From JAWPMT01 sp965215825 (GTDB lineage Bacteria; Bacteroidota; Bacteroidia; Cytophagales; Cyclobacteriaceae): 64,000 nt of DNA. The DNA is taken from positions 239,984 through 303,983 of the forward strand of contig CBDCEM010000001.1 in assembly GCA_965215825.1 (NCBI GenBank), in the 5' to 3' direction. A program made the position numbers and the translations under genes. Position 1 is the stretch's first letter; every line of letters begins with the position of its first letter. The notes below the pieces were generated by a model, which saw only the letters and a list, made by a program, of their open reading frames with translations, was not told the DNA's origin and did no database searches. Positions 1 through 7,829 of the stretch are shown piece after piece.

Positions 1-510
1 CCTCTGGCCAGCGAACTGAAATCTTTAGGCATATCTGTGAAATTTGACGATCGGGATACACATAAACCTGGTTGGAAGTTTGCAGAATATGAACTGAAAG
101 GAGTGCCTATAAGAATTGCAATGGGGAAAAGAGATTTGGAAAATGGAACCATTGAGATTGCCCGAAGGGATACGAAAGAAAAGCAAACAATAGCCCTGAA
201 CGAATGTGTCTCGCATATTCAAAATCTCCTTACAGAGATGCAGGAGAACGTATATCGAAAGGCACTTACTTTCCAACAGGAAAACACACGTGAAGTAGAT
301 TCCTATGAAGAGTTCAAGGAAGTACTCGAAAAAGAGGGTGGCTTTATCTACGCTCATTGGGATGGCTCGGAAGAGACGGAAAATAAAGTGAAGGAGGAAA
401 CGAAGGCTACCATTCGATGTATACCTCTCGAACGCGAAATGATTCCCGGCGCTTGTATGGTCACTGGAAAACCTTCGAAGGGAAAGGTACTGTTTGCTAA
501 AGCTTATTAA
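1..510 (+). CDS. proS: Proline--tRNA ligase, C-terminal part (5' end outside window)
   Basis: The frame is open from the first base and gives about 169 residues. It begins inside the anticodon-binding domain (KFDDRDTHKPGWKFAEYELKG, then PIRIAMGKRDLENG) and continues through the extra C-terminal domain to the terminal AKAY. This end with a final tyrosine is the hallmark of the archaeal/eukaryotic-type class II prolyl-tRNA synthetase, the form Bacteroidota carry. The enzyme charges tRNA-Pro in the cytosol. The C-terminal domain still has one Cys pair region (IRCIPLE and GACMVTGKP), reminiscent of the zinc-binding version. The catalytic core lies upstream of the window. Confidence 0.93.
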   Translation, partial: PLASELKSLGISVKFDDRDTHKPGWKFAEYELKGVPIRIAMGKRDLENGTIEIARRDTKEKQTIALNECVSHIQNLLTEMQENVYRKALTFQQENTREVDSYEEFKEVLEKEGGFIYAHWDGSEETENKVKEETKATIRCIPLEREMIPGACMVTGKPSKGKVLFAKAY

Positions 511-723
511 TTATATATTATAAGCTCTGTGCAGCTTTCGTCGGACATCAAACATTTAAGACTCGTTAGCAAATGGTCCGCTTTTTCGAATTTTAGTAGT
601 ATTCTGAATCTGGATATTCTCACCGTACCATATCTAAAATTCGTGAAGGTTCGTTTAAAGTTATTGAGCTGCGAAAAATGCACTCGAAATTGTATCTTGC
701 TTTTTTAATCGCCTGATTTAGAT

Positions 724-1188
724 ATGGAATTGTTTACAGTTTTAGGATTCATTGTTTTCGGTCTGATACTGATCATCGTTGAGGTTATTTTTGTTCCCGG
801 CACCACTTTCGTGGGGATAGCTGGATTCATTTTTGCCGGTTACGGGATTTATCTCAGTTTCGATTATTTCGGAACTAATGCCGGATTCATGACTTTAGGG
901 ATATCATTCATTCTGAGTGTCGGAATCATGATCTATACTTTTAAATATAGAGCTTGGGAACGTTTTGCTTCCAAAGGCACGATGAAAGGTACCGTAAATG
1001 ACGAAAAAGAACTGGCACTCAATGTTGGTGACGAAGGAATTACCGTTTCCTCTTTAAAACCGATCGGAAAAGCCTCTTTCAACGATGAAGAATTGGAAGT
1101 TCGGTCTCTTGGTGAATTTATCGAAGAAAAAGAGTCAGTCAAGGTCATCGAAATTGACAACAAGAAAATTGTAGTTTCAAAAATTTAG
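724..1188 (+). CDS. nfeD: NfeD-family membrane protein
   Basis: The protein has 154 residues. About four hydrophobic segments fill residues 1-80, with the typical start ELFTVLGFIVFGLILIIVEV and the FVPG turn. A small beta-rich OB-fold-like domain follows (about 90-154: GDEGITVSSLKPIGKASFND...LEVRSLGEFIEE). This is the short NfeD1b type without the ClpP-like protease domain. Such proteins are partners of flotillin-like scaffolds, and the next gene, 86 bp downstream on the same strand, is floA, so the two probably form a membrane-microdomain operon. The start is the first ATG, directly preceded by TTTAGAT. Confidence 0.9.
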   Translation: MELFTVLGFIVFGLILIIVEVIFVPGTTFVGIAGFIFAGYGIYLSFDYFGTNAGFMTLGISFILSVGIMIYTFKYRAWERFASKGTMKGTVNDEKELALNVGDEGITVSSLKPIGKASFNDEELEVRSLGEFIEEKESVKVIEIDNKKIVVSKI

Positions 1189-1274
1189 ATCTGCATTTAT
1201 CGATCTCAAATTGCATTTGATTTTACCGATAAATTGTCTGATCTTCACCTTCTAACAATTTTGCATTTATAACT

Positions 1275-2285
1275 ATGGCTAATTTCACTGTGATCATTCT
1301 GGTCTTTGCCGGAATAATCGGTTTTTTCATATTCCTCTATTTCGTACCTGTTAATCTGTGGATCACAGCAATTTTCTCAGGTGTCCGGGTAGGCCTAGCT
1401 GAATTGGTCTTTATGCGAATTCGGAAAGTACCACCATCAATAATTGTAAATTCTTTGATTACAGCCACGAAAGCAGGGCTTACGATCTCCGAGGATGGTT
1501 CGGATGACAGGCGTACCTTAAAGAGTTCCGATCTGGAAACCCACTATATGGCCGGAGGTAACGTACCTCAGGTGATCAAAGCGCTCATCTCTGCTGACAA
1601 GGCGAATATCAATCTATCTTTCCGTCAGGCCACAGCCATTGACCTGGCTGGTAGAGATGTGTTCGAAGCAGTTCAGATCTCAGTAAATCCGAAGGTGATC
1701 AATACGCCTTCCGTAGCTGCTGTAGCAGCCGATGGTATTCAGTTGGTGGCTAAAGCCAGAGTTACTATTCGTGCTAACATCCAACAATTGGTTGGTGGAG
1801 CTGGTGAAGATACCATCCTTGCCCGTGTAGGTGAAGGTATTGTGACCTCTGTAGGTTCCGCTGCAACGCATAAAGAAGTATTAGAAAACCCAGACAAGAT
1901 CTCCAAGCTTGTACTTCAGAGAGGTCTGGACGCTGGTACAGCATTTGAAATCCTGTCCATTGATATCGCGGATGTAGATGTAGGAGCAAATATTGGAGCG
2001 AAACTACAAACCGATCAGGCATCTGCTGACTTGAAAGTGGCTGAAGCTAAAGCAGAGGAAAGAAGAGCTATGGCGGTAGCCGAAGAACAGGAAATGGTTG
2101 CCAAAGCACAAGATGCACGAGCTAAAGTGATCCTGGCAGAAGCAGAAGTACCTAAGGCGTTAGCAGAAGCCTTTAGAAGTGGTAATCTGGGAGTAATGGA
2201 TTACTACAAATTCCAAAATATCCAGGCGGATACTGATATGAGAGAATCTATCGCCGGTACAGATGGCAAGAAAAAGAAAGACTAA
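1275..2285 (+). CDS. floA: Flotillin-like protein FloA
   Basis: The 336-residue protein has an N-terminal membrane hairpin (about residues 5-45) and the SPFH/PHB-like core. Markers are VRVGLAELVFMRIRKVPPSI, GGNVPQVIKALISADKA, AIDLAGRDVFEAV and GAGEDTILARVGEGIV. The C-terminal part is an Ala/Glu-rich helix (QASADLKVAEAKAEERRAMA) expected to oligomerise. Length and motifs match bacterial FloA (YqfA) over the whole protein. It organises membrane lipid domains and influences membrane protein complexes. It sits directly after nfeD, the usual arrangement. A strong hairpin terminator follows the stop codon, so the nfeD-floA unit ends here. Confidence 0.95.
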   Translation: MANFTVIILVFAGIIGFFIFLYFVPVNLWITAIFSGVRVGLAELVFMRIRKVPPSIIVNSLITATKAGLTISEDGSDDRRTLKSSDLETHYMAGGNVPQVIKALISADKANINLSFRQATAIDLAGRDVFEAVQISVNPKVINTPSVAAVAADGIQLVAKARVTIRANIQQLVGGAGEDTILARVGEGIVTSVGSAATHKEVLENPDKISKLVLQRGLDAGTAFEILSIDIADVDVGANIGAKLQTDQASADLKVAEAKAEERRAMAVAEEQEMVAKAQDARAKVILAEAEVPKALAEAFRSGNLGVMDYYKFQNIQADTDMRESIAGTDGKKKKD

Positions 2286-2308
2286 TTATCGGAGACGATG
2301 ATTTTTAA

Positions 2309-2337
2309 GGGCGACTCCTGAAGGGTCGCCCTTTTTT
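2309..2337 (+). terminator. Rho-independent terminator of nfeD-floA
   Basis: A 7-bp GC-rich stem (GGGCGAC 2309-2315 with GTCGCCC 2325-2331) and a 9-nt loop are followed by six T residues (2332-2337). It lies 24 bp past the floA stop. Confidence 0.9.
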
Positions 2338-2391
2338 ATGTCCGTCATTTAAGTCATTCACTCTATTTTAGCGGAAATTTTTAGGAATCTT

Positions 2392-3138
2392 ATGAAGTTA
2401 CTGGAAGGAAAAAATGCGTTGGTAACCGGAGCGTCCAAGGGAATAGGAAGAGCCGTAGCGCTTAGATTGGCCGAACATGGAGCTAATGTTGCCTTTACCT
2501 ATTTATCGAGCGTAGAAAAAGGTGAAGCACTTGTGAAAGAGTTGGAAGTATTCGGCGTGAAGGCCGTAGGTTATCGATCTGATGCCTCTGATTTCAATGC
2601 TGCACAGGAATTGATTGATAGCATGGTCAAAGAATTCGGATCATTAGACGTGCTAATCAACAATGCTGGTATCACCAGAGACAATCTTCTCATGAGAATG
2701 TCTGAAGATAGTTGGGATGAGATCATGAACGTCAACCTGAAATCTTGTTTCAATACGGTGAAAGCCTCTTCCCGAACAATGATGAAGCAACGATCCGGCT
2801 CTATCATTAACATGTCATCAGTAGTCGGTGTGAAAGGGAACGCAGGTCAGGCAAACTACGCAGCTTCAAAAGGCGGCATCAATGCCTTCTCCAAATCGGT
2901 TGCTCTTGAATTTGGTTCACGAGGTATTCGTTGCAACGCTATCGCTCCCGGATTCATAGAAACAGAAATGACTGAAACCCTGGATGAAAAAGTTGTTCAA
3001 GGTTGGCGAGATGCTATTCCTTTGAAAAGAGGTGGTCATCCAAATGACATTGCAGATTGTTGTGTCTTTCTGGCTTCAGATATGTCTACATACATTACTG
3101 GCCAGGTAATTCAGGTGAACGGCGGAATGGCTACCTGA
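2392..3138 (+). CDS. fabG: 3-oxoacyl-ACP reductase (SDR family)
   Basis: This 248-residue classical short-chain dehydrogenase has the NAD(P)-binding TGASKGIGRAVAL near the N-terminus and NNAGITRDNLLMRM around residue 90. The catalytic Ser lies in NMSSVVG, and the catalytic Tyr/Lys pair is in NYAASKGG. The C-terminal substrate loop (APGFIETEMTETL) and YITGQVIQVNGGMA end are those of FabG. FabG reduces beta-ketoacyl-ACP with NADPH in fatty acid elongation. It stands alone here, not in a fab cluster. The NITRDNLL...DSWDEIMNVNL pattern favours true FabG over a general SDR, but a second fabG paralogue elsewhere in the genome is possible. Confidence 0.92.
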   Translation: MKLLEGKNALVTGASKGIGRAVALRLAEHGANVAFTYLSSVEKGEALVKELEVFGVKAVGYRSDASDFNAAQELIDSMVKEFGSLDVLINNAGITRDNLLMRMSEDSWDEIMNVNLKSCFNTVKASSRTMMKQRSGSIINMSSVVGVKGNAGQANYAASKGGINAFSKSVALEFGSRGIRCNAIAPGFIETEMTETLDEKVVQGWRDAIPLKRGGHPNDIADCCVFLASDMSTYITGQVIQVNGGMAT

Positions 3139-3261
3139 TCAGGTAGCTATCTGACCGATCATACGAAGAATTCAAAATTTGATCCGGGAAAGTAAAACTG
3201 AAATAGAAGTGAGCCGTTTTACCATCATTAGCGAATAGCAAAGCGGCTCCTTTACCTTCAT

Positions 3262-5316
3262 ATGGGGAATTCTTTTATCGTATTTGAACAATCAAGCGGA
3301 TGGATCGCTCTTGGGGTGATTATATCACTTGTATTAGCCATCATTCCTTATTTCCGTGTCGATTATCCCTGGTCGAGCAAGACTTCCTTTCTTTTAGCAA
3401 CACTGAGGTTTGCTGGCATATTTCTGATTTTCCTCCTCGTCCTTAACCCGTTGCTGAGGCAGCTCAAAAACAGGACAGAAGAACCAATTATTGCCGTAGT
3501 ATACGACAATTCGGAATCCATTCATATGATGATGGATTCAACAGCATTGCAGGAACTCCATCTGGATCTCAATGATTTGAGTGAATTCCTACAAAATCAA
3601 AATGTTAGTGTTGATCTCTGGAACCTGAACAAACAACTCGCTGCAACCAGTGCTATCAATTCCGATACCTCTACTTCCACCAATTTGTCACGCGCATTGA
3701 ATGACGTGACCGAAACTTACCAGGGCATCAATTTGGCGAGTATATTACTGGTTTCAGACGGCATCTATAATCAAGGTGTGTCCCCTACTTATTATGAATT
3801 TTCTAAGCCCATCTATACATTGGGGTTAGGTGATACCATTCCAGTAAAAGATCTTTCCATAAAATCCATCAAATCGAATGCGGTTGCCTATCAGGGGAAT
3901 CAATTTCCTGTGGAAGTCATACTGGACCAGGAGGGTTTTGAAGGTCAGGATAAAACAATCACCATCCGTAAAAATGGGAAGGTATTGGAAACTAAGACAT
4001 TCACTAATGAGGCTCGATTGGACTTTCTTCTTGACGCTGACCAGGCAGGGCTCGCGAGATATGTAGTAGCAGTAGCTCCGCTCGAGGGAGAGACCTCCAC
4101 TGCCAATAATTCAACGGATTTCTACGTAGATGTTATAGAAGGCAAGGAACGCATTCTTATCGTCGCCCGGGCGCCACACCCGGACATTTCTGCTATCCGT
4201 AGGGCCCTTGATCAATCTGAAAATTTTGAGACAGAATTATTTATTCCGGGTATTTCAAAGAAAGATCCAAGTGGGGAATTTGATGTAATTATCGAACATG
4301 GAGCATTTAGTCGTGGCTTTCCTAATGTAATAGTTGAGGGGAACCCTTCTCGATGGTACATTCTCAATAGAGGCTCACAACTGGATGTTGTAGAAGCGTC
4401 TACTGGTTGGTCAGTTGTCGCCCAGGGAGCGCAACGTGATAATGTAAGAGCAGCTTTCAATCCTGTTTTTTCTTCTTTCGAGTTGGATCAGGATGAGATC
4501 GATATCTTCTCCAGGTTCACTCCTATATCAGTTCCGTTTGGAGAGTATAATGCCATTGGACCTGTCCAAACCTTAATCTACCAACAGATTGGCAGCGTGA
4601 TCACCAGTCGCCCTTTACTTGCCGTACAGAATGACGGCACCAACAAATCCGCAGTAATGATGGGCACAGGGATTTGGCAATGGCGAATGCTGGAAAATAC
4701 TGAGAATGGCTCTAGTGAACACTTTGATGAAATCATCAATAAATTGATCCAATTTCTAAGTGTAAAGGCCGATAAAAGGAAATTTCGATTTCAACCCACG
4801 CGAAGTTCATTCGATGAAAATGTCAATGTGCAATTTGAAGCAGAACTTTATAATGACATTTATGAGCGGGTTTACGGCCAGAAGATTGATCTTAATTTGA
4901 TAGATGAGTCAGGGAACACACAACCCTTTGAATACTTTCCTAGTGAAGAAGACGGAGGGTTAAATATCGGTCCGCTACCAGTTGGAGTTTATCAATTTCA
5001 GGCGAGTTCTATATACGGAGGGAAAACCCATTCCTCCAAGGGGGAATTTTCAGTGAAAAAGATCAACATGGAAAGCATTGAGCTTACTGCCAATCATCAG
5101 GTACTTCAGGAAATTTCAAAAAATACGGGAGGAACATACCATCACTTTGACGAGAAAGAGGAACTATATAGCCAAATTAAATCCTTGAATCCACCAGGAA
5201 TCATTCGAAGTTCCGAAAATTTCTTCCCTCTGATAGAAAGTGTGTGGCTGCTGATTTTCGCCATCATTTTCTTCACCACCGAGTGGTTTATTCGTAAATA
5301 TCTGGGATCGTATTAG
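3262..5316 (+). CDS. Membrane-anchored VWA-domain protein
   Basis: The protein has 684 residues. Two membrane segments lie at the N-terminus (about 12-30 and 43-63) and one at the C-terminus (about 658-675), so the large middle part should be extracytoplasmic. A von Willebrand A-like fold starts at about residue 78 (IIAVVYDNSESIH, a degenerate MIDAS DxSxS) and includes ILLVSDGIYNQG. Beta-rich CARDB-like stretches and a glutamine-amidotransferase-like core follow. This layout resembles the membrane VWA proteins found with or apart from BatA/BatB in Bacteroidota. No Bat or MoxR gene is adjacent, so its pathway is unclear. Confidence 0.75.
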   Translation: MGNSFIVFEQSSGWIALGVIISLVLAIIPYFRVDYPWSSKTSFLLATLRFAGIFLIFLLVLNPLLRQLKNRTEEPIIAVVYDNSESIHMMMDSTALQELHLDLNDLSEFLQNQNVSVDLWNLNKQLAATSAINSDTSTSTNLSRALNDVTETYQGINLASILLVSDGIYNQGVSPTYYEFSKPIYTLGLGDTIPVKDLSIKSIKSNAVAYQGNQFPVEVILDQEGFEGQDKTITIRKNGKVLETKTFTNEARLDFLLDADQAGLARYVVAVAPLEGETSTANNSTDFYVDVIEGKERILIVARAPHPDISAIRRALDQSENFETELFIPGISKKDPSGEFDVIIEHGAFSRGFPNVIVEGNPSRWYILNRGSQLDVVEASTGWSVVAQGAQRDNVRAAFNPVFSSFELDQDEIDIFSRFTPISVPFGEYNAIGPVQTLIYQQIGSVITSRPLLAVQNDGTNKSAVMMGTGIWQWRMLENTENGSSEHFDEIINKLIQFLSVKADKRKFRFQPTRSSFDENVNVQFEAELYNDIYERVYGQKIDLNLIDESGNTQPFEYFPSEEDGGLNIGPLPVGVYQFQASSIYGGKTHSSKGEFSVKKINMESIELTANHQVLQEISKNTGGTYHHFDEKEELYSQIKSLNPPGIIRSSENFFPLIESVWLLIFAIIFFTTEWFIRKYLGSY

Positions 5317-5490
5317 AAATCAATCTTACATCGGAACAAACCTGGAATTTCATCGCCTCAGTAGCTCAAGACTTTTTCTGTAAGCCCTATTAGTTATTTT
5401 CATCCTTTCAATGCCAATAGTTCATAGAAGAAGTTCTTGAACGATCTCGCTCTGACTTAGCTTTATCTTTTTTTAAATGAAAAAGTATTC

Positions 5491-5946
5491 ATGGACACTA
5501 TCCAAACATTGGCTTCGCTTTACGATAAAGATCTTGATCGACTTATAAACGAAATTGAATCCTATCAAGAAGAAGCTAATTTATGGCGTCAGGACGGTGA
5601 TATTTCCAATACCGCAGGAAACTTGTGCCTTCATCTGATAGGTAACCTCAAACATTTTGTAGGTCTTCACATCGGGAATGTAGCTTTCAAACGAGATAGA
5701 GATGGCGAGTTCAACCAAACGAACATTCCAAGAAGTCAGTTGATCGCAGAGATTGAGGAAACAAAACTAATCGTCTCTAAAGCGATCAATTCGCTCACAG
5801 AAAAAGATCTAAATACTGACTATCCAATAGTGTACGGAAATGACAGACCCACATTAGCTTATATACTTATTGTAATGGCCTCTCATCTGGGATACCACCT
5901 GGGTCAGATCAATTATCATCGGAGATTACTGGATTACCCTCAATAG
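5491..5946 (+). CDS. DinB-like four-helix protein (DUF1572 type)
   Basis: The protein has 151 residues and is mostly helical. The three histidines typical of the DinB/YfiT metal site are visible: one in LCLHLIGNLKHFVGLHIG (about 49-65) and one or two in ASHLGYHLGQINYHRRLL near the C-terminus. The GNLKHF...HIG pattern and the closing YHLGQI stretch fit DUF1572. Members are putative metal-dependent thiol transferases or hydrolases, and most have no known substrate. It is a single gene with no obvious operon partner. Confidence 0.8.
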   Translation: MDTIQTLASLYDKDLDRLINEIESYQEEANLWRQDGDISNTAGNLCLHLIGNLKHFVGLHIGNVAFKRDRDGEFNQTNIPRSQLIAEIEETKLIVSKAINSLTEKDLNTDYPIVYGNDRPTLAYILIVMASHLGYHLGQINYHRRLLDYPQ

Positions 5947-6324
5947 CATATCTACCTGGATTTGTTTTCATGATTGCGGACTAGCCCACCCTCATTTTTG
6001 ATGATTATTTAGAGAGCAAGTCTTTCTTCTTTCCAGCTGGGAATATCACAATTTGCAGCCCGTTGCGATTATGAGATTAACCACTCCTCCGGATTTTGAA
6101 GAAACTCCTTCCTCCGAAATTGCATCAATTTGGGATACAATTGAAACAGCAGGAATATCCGGAAGGAATTCTAGTCCGGTTATAGCATATCATTAATACT
6201 GGTTTTAAAAACCTACTGTGTTTAAGTTAATGGGAAGTAAATGTCATACGAATGAAGTTAGTCGTGAAATTTATAAACTCATGGTTAGTGATTTTCGTAT
6301 AACCTAATCAGCCAAGAATCAATT
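5947..6324 (+). other. Intergenic stretch with one weak small ORF
   Basis: No convincing gene lies here. An ATG frame of 41 codons (6071-6196, beginning MRLTTPPDFEETP) precedes the SiaC-like gene on the same strand. It has no recognisable domain and no clear ribosome-binding site. The rest is AT-rich and probably carries the promoter of the 6325-7819 signalling cluster. Confidence 0.4.
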
Positions 6325-6684
6325 ATGGATCGCAAAATAGAACCAACCAGGAATACTCCCTGTATTGTTATTAATGGCAGTGAAGGTGAAGTCGAGTTTT
6401 GGGGGAGGTCTTCTCCTGAATCAGCAAGGGATTTCTACAACCCTATAATAGAAGATATCAAAAACATCTCTACGGACTCTCTTTCCTTGAGTTTTCACAT
6501 GCAATATTTCAACACAAGTACCTCGAAGTGTTTTCACCAGTTAATTAAGGAGTCAGCTGAATCGAAGCAAAACAGTCTTACGGTGAACTGGTTTTACGAG
6601 AATTGGGATGAGGACATGAAGGAAAACGGGGAAGACTTTGAGGATTTAATCGAAGAAGCTAGTTTCAATTTTATTACCGAATAA
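6325..6684 (+). CDS. SiaC-family regulatory phosphoprotein (DUF1987)
   Basis: The 119-residue protein matches the SiaC/DUF1987 layout: a short N-terminal beta stretch (TPCIVINGSEGEVEFWGRS), the SSPESARDFYNPI helix, and the conserved MQYFNTSTSKCFHQL segment around residues 59-73. In Pseudomonas SiaC a threonine in this region is phosphorylated by the SiaB kinase and dephosphorylated by the PP2C phosphatase SiaA. T64, S65 or T66 are the equivalents here. It is followed 21 bp later by a roadblock-like protein and then a PP2C phosphatase, so a partner-switch circuit is likely. No SiaB kinase is seen in the window. Confidence 0.82.
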   Translation: MDRKIEPTRNTPCIVINGSEGEVEFWGRSSPESARDFYNPIIEDIKNISTDSLSLSFHMQYFNTSTSKCFHQLIKESAESKQNSLTVNWFYENWDEDMKENGEDFEDLIEEASFNFITE

Positions 6685-6705
6685 TATATTTTTTTTAAGA
6701 ATACT

Positions 6706-7089
6706 ATGGCTCAATCTACAATAGACAAAGCTTTCGAAGAAGCTAAGGAAAACATTTCCGGATTAAAAGCTATTTCTGCGGTTGAAGTGGAGACAGGTCT
6801 TGCTATAGGGTCACTAATCGTTGATCCGGCATTTGACCTGGACGCTGCAAGCGCTTATAACTCTGAAGTTCTTAAGGCCAAGATGAAGGCTAAAAAAGCG
6901 ATGGGTATGGACAAAGAGAAAATCGATATCATCATTATAGAACTCACGTCTCAAATCCACCTGATCCAACCGACTGCAAACGCAAAATATCTGGTATATA
7001 TTGCCGCAGATCGCTCCTCCACTAATATTGGTATTTCCAGGAGAATTGCATTGGAGGTTGGCAAAAAAGTTGAAGAAAGTCTGAAGTAA
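6706..7089 (+). CDS. Roadblock/LC7-like protein
   Basis: The protein has 127 residues with an alternating helix/strand pattern expected for a roadblock fold: ISGLKAISAVEVETGLAIGSLIVDP, a middle helix (NSEVLKAKMKAKKAMG), then IDIIIIELTSQIHLIQPTANAKYLVYIAADR and a final helix. Such domains commonly sense or bind small GTPases or serve as adaptors. No GTPase is adjacent. Its place between a SiaC-type phosphoprotein and a PP2C phosphatase suggests it is a component of the same signalling unit. The fold assignment rests on pattern only and the cluster role is inferred. Confidence 0.6.
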   Translation: MAQSTIDKAFEEAKENISGLKAISAVEVETGLAIGSLIVDPAFDLDAASAYNSEVLKAKMKAKKAMGMDKEKIDIIIIELTSQIHLIQPTANAKYLVYIAADRSSTNIGISRRIALEVGKKVEESLK

Positions 7090-7105
7090 TTAATCTTCTT
7101 TAACA

Positions 7106-7819
7106 TTGGATTCAAGCTTTCTCTCAGATTCACAGGAGATACACAAAGCATTACTACCATCCATTGAAAAGTTCAAATATGGCCTGTCGAATGTAGAAAT
7201 CTATTCGAGGCCATACATTGAGCCAGGTGGTGATTTTTATTGGTGCAAGCATTTTCAATATCAATCTGTTTATGTACTTGGTGACTGTACTGGTCATGGT
7301 TTCCAAGGCGCTATGATATCAATGGCCATCGCCGCGGTAATCATGCAATATTTCAATGCGCTACCTCCGCCATCACCAGGCACAGCCCTCTCAGAGATTT
7401 ATGATTCTTTGAAAGTCTTGCAGGAAGAAAACAATTTTATTGATGCAGAACTGGGAATATTATATTTAGATCATCGAAAAAAGCACATTCGGTTTGCAGG
7501 CTCCGGTATTAATATGATTTACAAGGAACCTTCCAAGAGCCTTATGATTGGAACAAAAAAGCAGAAATTCCTGAAAGGTGGTCAAGAAGAATTCCAGGCA
7601 CACACTACTCTGGGAGATCAAATACTCCTTTACTCGGATGGAATTATTGACCAGTTTGATGCTGCAGACAAAAGAAGGCTAGGAAATTCAAGTTTCTTTC
7701 AGATCGTCCAATCACTACCTAATCAATGCACTTTAGCTGACTTTTCACTAGCATATCACCAGTTCACAGGAGACACAGCTCCTATTGATGACCAAACGCT
7801 TATCCTCATGACATGCTAA
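7106..7819 (+). CDS. PP2C-type (SpoIIE-like) serine/threonine phosphatase
   Basis: The 237-residue phosphatase has the metal-binding motifs of the SpoIIE group: PGGDFYW (about residue 40), LGDCTGHGFQGAMISM (about 58-73), ILLYSDGIIDQ (about 173) and APIDDQTLILM near the end. There is no sensor or membrane domain, so it acts as a free cytosolic phosphatase. It probably dephosphorylates the SiaC-like protein two genes upstream. The most upstream usable start in frame is TTG at 7106, 16 bp past the preceding stop. No ATG precedes the catalytic motifs. Confidence 0.85.
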   Translation: MDSSFLSDSQEIHKALLPSIEKFKYGLSNVEIYSRPYIEPGGDFYWCKHFQYQSVYVLGDCTGHGFQGAMISMAIAAVIMQYFNALPPPSPGTALSEIYDSLKVLQEENNFIDAELGILYLDHRKKHIRFAGSGINMIYKEPSKSLMIGTKKQKFLKGGQEEFQAHTTLGDQILLYSDGIIDQFDAADKRRLGNSSFFQIVQSLPNQCTLADFSLAYHQFTGDTAPIDDQTLILMTC

Positions 7820-7829
7820 TCTCACCTTT

